Virus record (IMG/VR): IMGVR_UViG_3300009502_000250
Span: 1-20,236 of that record
DNA: 20,236 nt
From: a virus
Reading direction: 5' to 3' (one strand)
Below are positions 1 to 5,974 of this stretch, piece by piece. The notes below the pieces were generated by a model. It saw nothing but the letters and a program-made list of their open reading frames with translations. It did no database searches and was not told where the DNA came from. Positions within the stretch are counted from its first letter, which is position 1, and each line of letters begins with the position of its first letter. Made by a program: the position numbers and the translations under genes.

Positions 1-1
1 A

Positions 2-172
2 ATTATAAAAAGACATATGATAGAAATTACTGAGGAAATGTTAAAAGATTTTGAAATCAAAAAAATTATTTCTGATACAGTAGTAGATTATCATATAAAT
101 AATAAAGTATCCGGTATAACATTATGTCATAAATGTCATAATGAATTACATCCTTCTTTAAATTTTTCTTAG
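2..172 (+). CDS. C-terminal fragment of HNH-type homing endonuclease (partial at the left edge)
   Basis: An open frame enters from the left edge and stops with TAG at 170-172, leaving 56 visible residues. Its end, GITLCHKCHNELHPSL, is the usual C-terminal pattern of phage HNH/VSR-type homing nucleases: a glycine-rich turn, a CxxCH pair and a trailing histidine in LCxxCHxxxH. An in-frame ATG at 17 (context catATG, common in this genome) would allow a free-standing 51-residue protein, but the motif normally closes a longer nuclease, so a truncated view of a bigger gene is preferred. The next gene is also a homing-type nuclease, so this edge may be a mobile-endonuclease insertion zone. The family call rests on the short motif only. 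Confidence 0.5.
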   Translation: MIKRHMIEITEEMLKDFEIKKIISDTVVDYHINNKVSGITLCHKCHNELHPSLNFS

Positions 173-186
173 AGTATTAAAATAAC

Positions 187-214
187 TTGATGTTTTGTCT
201 ATATGGTATATACT
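187..214 (+). promoter_or_regulatory. sigma70-like promoter for the homing endonuclease gene
   Basis: TTGATG (187-192), a 16-bp spacer, then TATACT (209-214). The predicted transcript start near 221 leaves a leader of about 18 nt before the ATG at 239. The spacer length matches five other promoter candidates in the window. Confidence 0.55.
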
Positions 215-238
215 TATATATGAGAGTATAATTGGCAT

Positions 239-1903
239 ATGGAAATTAAAAACATACTAGAAATAATTAAATATAACAAAGATAGTTACGTCCAGATGAT
301 AAAATCAAAACATAAATCATTCTATACTGAAATTGTAGAAAAATATGAAGGAAACTCATTTGGAGAGAAATTATTCATTCATATTTATGGAACATTTAAA
401 TGTAAAAATTGTGGCGGAAAAGTTAAATTTTTATCATTCCAAACAGGCTACAATAAATATTGTTCTAGAAAATGCTCTAATGAGGCATCCGCATCAATCC
501 GTTCTCTCTCTATTAGAGAAACATATAAAAAAAATCATTATAATCATTATGAAATAATAAATTGTGCTATATGTGGAGAAAAATTCGAATCACTGAAGTA
601 TAGAAATCAAAAATGTTGTTCCACTAAATGTAGTGGAATATATGTGTCAAAAATGCCAGATAGAATCGAAAAAATAAAATTAACAAAATTAGAAAAATAT
701 GGAAATCCTACTTATGTAAATCCAGATAAAGCAAAGAAAACTTGTTTGGAAAAATATGGAGTGAATAATGTAGGATTACATCCTCCTATAAAACAAAAAA
801 TTAGAATATCATTTTTAAAATATTATTTACATAAATTAAAATCTTCAAATAGATTGAAAAATCTAATTGAACCTTTATTTACAGAATCCGATTTTAAAAG
901 CACATTTAGAAGTAATATTTATCCATTTAAGTGTAAAAAATGTAATTCTATATTTAATGATAATTTAGACGATGGCCGGGTTCCACGTTGTTTAAAATGT
1001 TATCCGATATTATCTGGAAAATCAGATGGTGAAAGAGAAGTTTCCTCTTATATAAAGAGTATTGTTAATACTATATTGGAAGAAAATAATAAAACAATAT
1101 TAAATGGAAGAGAATTGGATATATTTTTACCACAATTTAATGTGGCAATAGAGTATGATGGATTATATTGGCACGGACAGGTTCATGGTAATAAAAATTC
1201 TATGTATCATCTTAATAAAACAAATGAATGTAATTCTAAAAATATAAAGTTAATTCATATATTTGAAGATGAATGGTTATATAGACAGGATATTGTTAAA
1301 AATAGATTGAAATATATTTTAGGAGTTACTTCTAATTTAAAGAAAATACATTCACGTAAATGCGAAATAAGAGAAGTAGAATATAAAGAAGCCGATATTT
1401 TTCTGGATGAATATCATATTCAGGGGTCTATTAAATCTCATATAAATCTTGGATTATATTACAATAATGAATTAATATCATTAGCAACATTTGGAAGTTC
1501 TAGGATATCAAATGGAATACGAGCTATTTCTGGAGAATATGAATTGTATAGGTTTTGTTCTAAATTTGGTTATTCGGTAAGGGGTGGAATGTCTAAATTA
1601 TTGTCATACTTTATAAAAACTTATAATCCAAATAAAATTATAACATATGCCGATAAACGATGGAGTATTGGTAATTTATATAATAAGATTGGATTTAATT
1701 ATGTGGATGATACCTCCCCCAATTATTGGTATGTGAAAGCCGGGGGAAATGTCAGATATCATAGATTTGGCTTTAGAAAAGATCAACTTACTAATAAATT
1801 AACTATATATGATCCACTATTATCGGAATGGGAAAATATGCAATTAAATGGTTATGATAGAATATGGGATTGTGGAAATATGAAATTTGAATGGAACAAA
1901 TAA
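239..1903 (+). CDS. VSR/EDxHD-type homing endonuclease with zinc fingers and C-terminal acyltransferase-like domain
   Basis: A 554-residue free-standing phage nuclease. Three CxxC...C(x2-3)C knuckles lie at about residues 55-79, 109-131 and 232-254. Between the second and third are two copies of an LEKYG element (151-155 and 170-174), a repeat typical of phage homing nucleases and thought to contact DNA. The nuclease core shows ELDIFLP (292-298), EYDGLYWH (305-312) and HIFEDEW (340-346), the pattern of very-short-patch-repair-like homing enzymes of the I-Bth0305I group. Residues of about 385-515 (SVRGGMSKLL, then YADKRWSIGNLYNKIGF) look like the GNAT-like tail domain often fused to these proteins. 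It should cut DNA at a specific site to spread itself; the target site is not visible here. The ATG follows a good promoter and ends 13 nt before the ClpP-like gene. Confidence 0.82.
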   Translation: MEIKNILEIIKYNKDSYVQMIKSKHKSFYTEIVEKYEGNSFGEKLFIHIYGTFKCKNCGGKVKFLSFQTGYNKYCSRKCSNEASASIRSLSIRETYKKNHYNHYEIINCAICGEKFESLKYRNQKCCSTKCSGIYVSKMPDRIEKIKLTKLEKYGNPTYVNPDKAKKTCLEKYGVNNVGLHPPIKQKIRISFLKYYLHKLKSSNRLKNLIEPLFTESDFKSTFRSNIYPFKCKKCNSIFNDNLDDGRVPRCLKCYPILSGKSDGEREVSSYIKSIVNTILEENNKTILNGRELDIFLPQFNVAIEYDGLYWHGQVHGNKNSMYHLNKTNECNSKNIKLIHIFEDEWLYRQDIVKNRLKYILGVTSNLKKIHSRKCEIREVEYKEADIFLDEYHIQGSIKSHINLGLYYNNELISLATFGSSRISNGIRAISGEYELYRFCSKFGYSVRGGMSKLLSYFIKTYNPNKIITYADKRWSIGNLYNKIGFNYVDDTSPNYWYVKAGGNVRYHRFGFRKDQLTNKLTIYDPLLSEWENMQLNGYDRIWDCGNMKFEWNK

Positions 1904-1916
1904 CTATATATATTAT

Positions 1917-2492
1917 ATGGCCATTATTTTACCCATCCCAAAAGATAGAACTTTATTATTTAATAAAGATGTTACACAAATTACAATAGGAGAATTGACC
2001 ACCTCAATATTAGAAATTGAAAATGATGATGTATATATTAAACAATTATATAAATTACATAATTTAGAATATTCACCAAATCCAATTAAAATATATATTG
2101 ATAGTCATGGTGGAGACGTATATCATTGTTTGGGATTACTTGGCATAATGTCACATTGTAAAACTGATATTCATACAATTGTGACTGGATGTGCAATGAG
2201 TGCCGGTTTTATGATACTCATTACTGGACATAGACGGTTTGCATATAAACATTCCACTTTATTATATCATCAAATTAGCTCTGGTGGAGGATGGGGATCA
2301 TCGACTTTATGTGAACAATTGGAAGAGATAGATGAGACGGAAAGATTACAAAAAATATTAGAGCGGCACATTTTAGATCATACTAAAATAAACAAGGAAA
2401 AATTGAAAAAAATATACGAAAATAAAACTGATTGGTATATGACTTCGTTGGAAGCCTTGAAATTTGGATGTGTTGACGAAATTATATCCTAA
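1917..2492 (+). CDS. clpP: ClpP-like ATP-dependent serine protease subunit
   Basis: A 191-residue ClpP-fold peptidase. The signature IDSHGG (61-66) corresponds to INSPGG of bacterial ClpP. The triad is readable as Ser95 in GCAMSAG, His118 in LLYHQ and Asp172 in KTDWYM, with spacings close to those of cellular ClpP. The C-terminal SLEALKFGCVDEII matches the usual helix ending in G(L/I)VD. The frame is open upstream to a TTG at 1887, which overlaps the previous gene; the ATG at 1917, in the tat-ATG context shared across this genome, is preferred. No ClpX or ClpA partner is visible, so it would have to use a host unfoldase, act alone, or serve as a maturation protease for phage proteins. It lies just before hsp20, which suggests a small proteostasis module. 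Confidence 0.88.
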   Translation: MAIILPIPKDRTLLFNKDVTQITIGELTTSILEIENDDVYIKQLYKLHNLEYSPNPIKIYIDSHGGDVYHCLGLLGIMSHCKTDIHTIVTGCAMSAGFMILITGHRRFAYKHSTLLYHQISSGGGWGSSTLCEQLEEIDETERLQKILERHILDHTKINKEKLKKIYENKTDWYMTSLEALKFGCVDEIIS

Positions 2493-2501
2493 AAAAAATA
2501 C

Positions 2502-2529
2502 TTGACATTTTTTCAATCTGTGTTATATT
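2502..2529 (+). promoter_or_regulatory. Strong sigma70-like promoter of hsp20
   Basis: Perfect TTGACA (2502-2507), a 16-bp spacer, then TATATT (2524-2529) preceded by TGT, an extended -10. It is flanked upstream by an A-tract (2491-2498) that could act as an UP-type element. Start of transcription is predicted near 2536. Confidence 0.72.
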
Positions 2530-2535
2530 TATAAT

Positions 2536-2556
2536 TGTAGTATGAAAAATACTACA
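2536..2556 (+). promoter_or_regulatory. 5'-terminal stem-loop in the hsp20 leader
   Basis: TGTAGTAT (2536-2543) pairs perfectly with ATACTACA (2549-2556) around a GAAAA loop. The 8-bp stem begins almost exactly at the predicted transcript start, so the mRNA would open with a hairpin, a layout known to stabilise mRNAs such as ompA. A smaller hairpin, CTAC-TTGT-GTAG, follows at 2564-2575. Confidence 0.5.
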
Positions 2557-2627
2557 TCATATGCTACTTGTGTAGGTATGATAAAAAACAAACTATAGAT
2601 AAACAACTATTATAGAAAGGTAAATAT

Positions 2628-3125
2628 ATGAATACTAATAAATTAGTCCGTTACAATGCTTATAATCCATCACTATTCACTAGTAGGGATGAATTTCTAA
2701 CTCCATTTACTTCATTATATGATGAAGTTTTCAATTCCTCATTTCCCGATTTGTTCGCTAATTTTGGAATTGATTTTTATGGAAAGAATTCATATCCAAA
2801 AGTCGATATTCAAGATAATGAAACTTCGACGCTTATTGAAGCGGAAATTCCGGGTTTATCCAAAGATCAAGTTTCTGTTGAAATTAAGGATGATGTTTTA
2901 ACTATTAGGGGTGAAAAACAAGACAAGAAAGATTATTCTACTGGTTCTCAATGCATTCATAAAGAATTGAAAAAATCTTCATTTAGCAGAAGTTTCTCAC
3001 TAAATTCCAATTATGACAAGGAATCTGTTGCTGCCAAATTTAATAATGGAATTCTTGAAATTACATTGAAAAAACTAAAACCAACACCTAAAAAAGAAGA
3101 ATCTAGAAAAGTAGAAATTAAATAA
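2628..3125 (+). CDS. hsp20: Hsp20 family small heat shock protein (alpha-crystallin domain)
   Basis: A 165-residue small heat shock protein. The N-terminal arm (about 1-52) is rich in Phe and Tyr. The alpha-crystallin domain (about 55-150) contains AEIPGLSKDQVSVEI, DDVLTIRGEKQ and the closing NGILEITLKK. The tail ends in KVEIK, whose V-x-I matches the C-terminal anchoring motif used for oligomer assembly. Such proteins hold unfolding clients without ATP. Hsp20 genes are known in marine T4-like phages. This is the only gene in its unit: promoter at 2502, leader of about 90 nt, AGAAAGG Shine-Dalgarno seven bases before the ATG, and a terminator 21 bases after the stop. It has one of the few good ribosome binding sites in the window, which fits strong expression. 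Confidence 0.95.
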   Translation: MNTNKLVRYNAYNPSLFTSRDEFLTPFTSLYDEVFNSSFPDLFANFGIDFYGKNSYPKVDIQDNETSTLIEAEIPGLSKDQVSVEIKDDVLTIRGEKQDKKDYSTGSQCIHKELKKSSFSRSFSLNSNYDKESVAAKFNNGILEITLKKLKPTPKKEESRKVEIK

Positions 3126-3146
3126 TATTTTCTAAGGTTTGGTCGT

Positions 3147-3177
3147 AAAAGCACTGGAATTACTCCAGTGCTTTTTT
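3147..3177 (+). terminator. Rho-independent terminator after hsp20
   Basis: GCACTGGA (3151-3158) and TCCAGTGC (3164-3171) pair around ATTAC, with four A before the stem and six T after it. Confidence 0.9.
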
Positions 3178-3201
3178 ATTGGTTTTTGTATTATAATTGT
3201 A

Positions 3202-3215
3202 TATTTATATTTATA
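3202..3215 (+). repeat. 14-bp A/T motif, copy 1 (upstream of the gene at 3233)
   Basis: TATTTATATTTATA occurs here and again, identically, at 14673-14686, each just before a gene whose product has a similar N-terminus. A one-base-shorter version precedes the tape measure gene (5963-5975). The sequence holds two overlapping TATTTATA units, the reverse complement of the T4 late promoter box. In this AT-rich DNA, chance is a serious alternative. Confidence 0.3.
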
Positions 3216-3232
3216 ACTTTACAATATCATAT

Positions 3233-4144
3233 ATGAAAATAAAACAAGAACTTTTAGAAACCCTTATTCGTGTTTGCGCTAAGGAAGTTTTAACTCAATT
3301 AAACGAGGGAAAATCCAAGAAATGTAAATGCGGAAAGAATGTTATATTTGGAGAAAAGAAATGTAAAGAATGTAAATCTGGATGTTTGAAAGAAGTAGAA
3401 GAAAATACAGAAGTAGAGGAAGAAGGAAAAGATAAAAAATGGATACAGAAGGCAGTTAATCCTAAACATAAAGGATTTTGTACTCCAATGACCAAATCTA
3501 CTTGTACACCTGCTCGTAAAGCATTGGCAAAACGTTTTAAAAAAGGTATTGATGAAGATGAAACGTCAGGTGCCGCTGCTCCTCCGGTTGCCGGACAGGG
3601 AACGGCAGAAACACCAGAAATACCAAGAGATGAAACTCCTATTGACAATGAGCCATCCGGTGCCGAAACTCCTAAGAAGGTAAAGAAAGAAAAATTAAAA
3701 GGAATTGTATTATATACTCCATCAGGTGAAACTAGAGAAGTTCCATTTAGAATGTGGGCAGATGATGCATCTATTGAACGAACCTTACATAGAGTAGGAG
3801 CTTCTATTGGTGGAAATAGAGTAAAAATTGCCATTCAAACATTAAAGAAAGTAAAAAGTGGGCTTAATGATAAAACTCCTACTTATGTTTATATTGGAAA
3901 ATATGATCCTAACGCAGAAGAATTGTTTGTTTTTGCTGATAGAAATATAGATGTTGCTAAAGAAGAATCAATTAAACCAGAAGATAATGCTGGAGAAAAC
4001 ACTGGAGATGCCGAAGAATTATATAATCGTGATCAAGAAGTAAATAATGATGATGAACTTTTAGGAAAACATTTAGCCGGTGATGACCGTCCTAATATAG
4101 ATAAAGAAATAGGATTTGATGATTCTGAATCGGGACAAGATTAG
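3233..4144 (+). CDS. Putative virion/internal head protein with zinc-ribbon-like and basic motifs
   Basis: A protein of 303 residues. The frame can be extended to a TTG at 3197, but the ATG at 3233 has the atat-ATG context seen elsewhere and is chosen. The N-terminal helix (1-25) is amphipathic and ends LTQLNE before Gly26, an LxE site like those cut by T4-type prohead proteases. Next come CKC (31-33) and CKEC (44-47), a possible zinc site. A basic segment at about 68-105 (KKWIQKAVNPKHKG, then CTPMTK and CTPARKALAKRFKKG) recurs, as I recall it, in phage structural proteins. After an acidic, proline-rich linker a compact region at about 150-240 precedes an acidic tail. Its stop lies 2 nt before the next gene, so the two are probably cotranslated. 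The exact function is unknown. Confidence 0.6.
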   Translation: MKIKQELLETLIRVCAKEVLTQLNEGKSKKCKCGKNVIFGEKKCKECKSGCLKEVEENTEVEEEGKDKKWIQKAVNPKHKGFCTPMTKSTCTPARKALAKRFKKGIDEDETSGAAAPPVAGQGTAETPEIPRDETPIDNEPSGAETPKKVKKEKLKGIVLYTPSGETREVPFRMWADDASIERTLHRVGASIGGNRVKIAIQTLKKVKSGLNDKTPTYVYIGKYDPNAEELFVFADRNIDVAKEESIKPEDNAGENTGDAEELYNRDQEVNNDDELLGKHLAGDDRPNIDKEIGFDDSESGQD

Positions 4145-4146
4145 AA

Positions 4147-4494
4147 ATGAAACATTCTCAATTACAAGAATTAGTCAAGCATATAGTAAGACAAATTGTT
4201 AATGAATATAACGCAATTGGACTTGATGATATGGACGAAGATGATGATTCTACCGAATTATCAGGAGGTCAATTAACAAACCCTCCTCCAGTTGCAATGT
4301 CAGTGTCTGATCGACAGAAAATGAAACAGTTAAAGGATAAACAACGAACTGTTAATTTAAAGGCTCAGAAAACAGAACTTGATACCGCAAAGAAAAAATT
4401 AGATTATACCAGACGGGATCAAGATCAAATTAAGAGGGTCGAAATACCATCTTTACAACGTTCCGTTCAACAATTAAGCCATCCTACATCTTAA
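4147..4494 (+). CDS. Small coiled-coil protein, putative internal or prohead protein
   Basis: A 115-residue, strongly charged protein. The N-terminus MKHSQLQELVKHIVRQIVNE is an amphipathic helix resembling that of the preceding gene product (MK-start, L-x-x-L-I/V spacing, ending NE). An acidic linker (about 25-37) and a Pro-rich stretch follow. Residues of about 55-108 are Lys, Gln and Leu rich and predicted to form a coiled coil. No enzymatic motif is visible. It starts 2 nt after the upstream stop and its own stop directly abuts the stop of the convergent minus-strand ORF at 4495. An internal, scaffold or assembly role is inferred from composition and context only. Confidence 0.6.
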   Translation: MKHSQLQELVKHIVRQIVNEYNAIGLDDMDEDDDSTELSGGQLTNPPPVAMSVSDRQKMKQLKDKQRTVNLKAQKTELDTAKKKLDYTRRDQDQIKRVEIPSLQRSVQQLSHPTS

Positions 4495-4773
4495 TTATCG
4501 TCTTATAGATGGAGTTGCTTCATGTACTCCTTTTGCTTTTTCCATTGCTTTTTCTTCTTTTTCTTTGTTTTTTATTAAACGATTATAATAAAAATTACGA
4601 AGAGGAATCGGCATTGAATATAATTCATCGTGATCGAACCTCCCAACGTGAACCAAGTCAAATATTGAATTATGAACTGATAAAATGTATTCTTTAGTTA
4701 GGGAAAAAAAATCCGATTCCCATCGGAACCTCTTGCTTTCTTTCGGAGTCACATGAAGAACAAGTAAAATCAA
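4495..4773 (-). CDS. Small tail-assembly ORF, probably expressed as a frameshift extension of the gp26-like protein
   Basis: The open frame runs from a TTG at 4773 and has no ATG until residue 54, so an independent start is doubtful. It overlaps the end of the gp26-like gene by about 80 nt in the +1 (equally -2) frame. The part beyond the overlap is the convincing protein: DFFSLTKEYIL, then FDHDELYSMPIPLRNFYYNR and a Lys/Glu-rich helix. To my recollection, small proteins with a Y(S/T)MP-x-x-x-R-x-(F/Y)-(Y/F) motif follow gp26-like genes in other T4-related phages. Translation through the T8 run at 4704-4711 would add about 69 residues to the upstream protein. A GTG at 4752 is another possible start, but no Shine-Dalgarno precedes it. 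The coding status is fairly secure; the start is not. Confidence 0.6.
   Translation of the reverse strand: MILLVLHVTPKESKRFRWESDFFSLTKEYILSVHNSIFDLVHVGRFDHDELYSMPIPLRNFYYNRLIKNKEKEEKAMEKAKGVHEATPSIRR
4694..4714 (-). other. Candidate programmed ribosomal frameshift site (T8 run)
   Basis: On the minus strand the zero-frame codons GGA TTT TTT TTC CCT AAC TAA end the gp26-like gene. A +1 or -2 shift on the eight T residues enters the frame of the following ORF; a -1 shift would hit TAA at once. No strong downstream pseudoknot was seen by eye. Confidence 0.45.
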
Positions 4774-5521
4774 ATGTAGTATTCAATAATGGGGAAATTT
4801 CCTTTATGTGCTTTCTAAGCTCTAAACTATCCTTTGAAATAAGCTCTCCATCATTTACAAATTTTCGTATTTTTGCTTGATCAGTATCTCCTTCAATTGA
4901 AGTTATAATATAACTTAAACGAGTTGTCATCTCTGTGCTTTGTTTATTTACTTTCTTTAATCCTTCTATTTCTTTATCTATATTATAGATGTCTTTTCTG
5001 GTTAACAATTTAAATGTTATGGTTTTTTTAATATTAGGCAATTCAAATGAAAAATTATTCTGTCCTCTTATAAAGTTCGATTCATTTAAATCTTTATTTT
5101 TCATTTGATTTAAATCAATATCCACCAATGTATCTTTTCCACATCTTCCACAAGTAACAGAAACTTCATATGAATCTCCATATGCCATTCGACGAAGAGC
5201 GAATATAGAAGCATCAAAATCACACATTAACATATCATTTGTTTTAATTGATTTGTCAATTATCACCGATTCAAGTAATTTATCAAGTAAAGTTCCATTT
5301 TTCATTAACGTTTGGTTGGTTAATAGATTTTCTTCTTTAGCTGTTAGATTTTTTAATTCCAATGTTCCTGAACTTAAAGGATTACTATCTTCGTATGGAA
5401 GTCCTTGACTTGGTAATGATATAATTTCAGTTGGATATTTCGATACTTCCTTTTGAATGGGAGTTGGTATTGGTCCTGAAACCGATGGTCTGGTTATTGC
5501 TATTGTATTATTTTCTGACAT
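4694..5521 (-). CDS. T4 gp26-like baseplate hub/tail assembly protein (PF12322-like)
   Basis: A 275-residue protein with the features of the T4 baseplate protein family PF12322 (gp26/gp51 relatives): a disordered N-terminus, LPSQGLPY (36-43), and LTAKEENLLTNQTLMKNG (59-76) leading into a helical domain. Two CxxC pairs, C124/C127 and C254/C257, probably bind one zinc. In T4, gp26 and gp51 act in hub assembly; in this lineage the position next to the tape measure gene also fits a tail-assembly chaperone. The stop follows a slippery GGA TTT TTT TTC CCT AAC TAA, allowing read-through into the next ORF. The start is ATG in the atat-ATG context. It is the middle member of a minus-strand unit after the small membrane protein gene, 68 nt downstream. 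Confidence 0.72.
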   Translation of the reverse strand: MSENNTIAITRPSVSGPIPTPIQKEVSKYPTEIISLPSQGLPYEDSNPLSSGTLELKNLTAKEENLLTNQTLMKNGTLLDKLLESVIIDKSIKTNDMLMCDFDASIFALRRMAYGDSYEVSVTCGRCGKDTLVDIDLNQMKNKDLNESNFIRGQNNFSFELPNIKKTITFKLLTRKDIYNIDKEIEGLKKVNKQSTEMTTRLSYIITSIEGDTDQAKIRKFVNDGELISKDSLELRKHIKEISPLLNTTFDFTCSSCDSERKQEVPMGIGFFFPN

Positions 5522-5589
5522 ATATGTAATCTTTGTTTAATCTATGAATATACATATATTCCATTTTAACTTTTTAGTTTAATTATATT

Positions 5590-5892
5590 TTACTTGGCAA
5601 ATCCACATCCAGCCGGAGGAATCATTCTATTTATTATTAAAAATAACCAAGAACAAATACAAATAGTCCATAGCATTATATTTACCATAACCATTTTTGA
5701 TTTAACTCGTTCATCATTCTCCGAACATCCGAACTCACCCATATAACGTCCTCGAAAATATGGTGCAAATGCCGGTGCAGCCAGCAGGAACACGAACACA
5801 AATGTTACTAGCGTCAGTATAATTATTTCAATCACAAGTTTAAAAAAATCTCCAATAAACTCGGTAATCATATTTTCACGTTTTTCTTTCAT
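5590..5892 (-). CDS. Small two-helix membrane protein
   Basis: A 100-residue protein with two hydrophobic segments: about residues 17-45 (an Ile, Leu, Val and Phe-rich run ending FLLAAPAFAP) and about 68-90 (VNIMLWTICICSWLFLIINR). A polar loop of about 25 residues with GCSENDERVKSK separates them. No signal-peptide cleavage pattern or enzymatic motif is evident. Size and topology would suit a holin or another phage inner-membrane protein, but nothing proves this. Its promoter ends only 8 nt before this ATG, so translation is either leaderless from 5892 or begins at the second ATG, 5871, giving 93 residues. It heads the minus-strand unit that continues into the gp26-like gene. Confidence 0.6.
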   Translation of the reverse strand: MKEKRENMITEFIGDFFKLVIEIIILTLVTFVFVFLLAAPAFAPYFRGRYMGEFGCSENDERVKSKMVMVNIMLWTICICSWLFLIINRMIPPAGCGFAK

Positions 5893-5900
5893 ATTTCAGT

Positions 5901-5928
5901 AGTATATCGAAGATATATAAAAAGTCAA
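5901..5928 (-). promoter_or_regulatory. sigma70-like promoter for the membrane protein/gp26-like unit
   Basis: On the minus strand TTGACT (5928-5923), a 16-bp spacer, then TATACT (5906-5901). The predicted start lies at or next to the ATG at 5892. Confidence 0.62.
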
Positions 5929-5934
5929 GGGTTA

Positions 5935-5949
5935 TTTTAACGGTTAAAA
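5935..5949. promoter_or_regulatory. 15-bp perfect palindrome, candidate operator between divergent genes
   Basis: TTTTAAC-G-GTTAAAA, arms of seven bases around one base. It lies six bases upstream of the minus-strand -35 box and 25 bases before the tape measure ATG, a position suited to a repressor or activator of either unit. Confidence 0.35.
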
Positions 5950-5974
5950 CGTAATAAATCTATATTTATATTAT

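Noticed and set aside
1887-1914. A TTGAAT-N16-TATATT promoter-like sequence before the ClpP-like gene.
   Set aside because: The -10 box ends two bases before the ATG at 1917, so transcription would begin past the start codon, and the next in-frame Met is far downstream. Read-through from the nuclease gene is more plausible.
2564-2627. An RNA thermometer in the hsp20 leader, as in many small heat shock genes.
   Set aside because: No fourU or ROSE-like segment pairs with the AGAAAGG ribosome binding site; only weak CTATAG pairing was found.
3295-3834. A 179-residue minus-strand ORF opposite the gene at 3233.
   Set aside because: Ser/Pro-rich antisense shadow of a better-supported gene with its own start, motifs and context.
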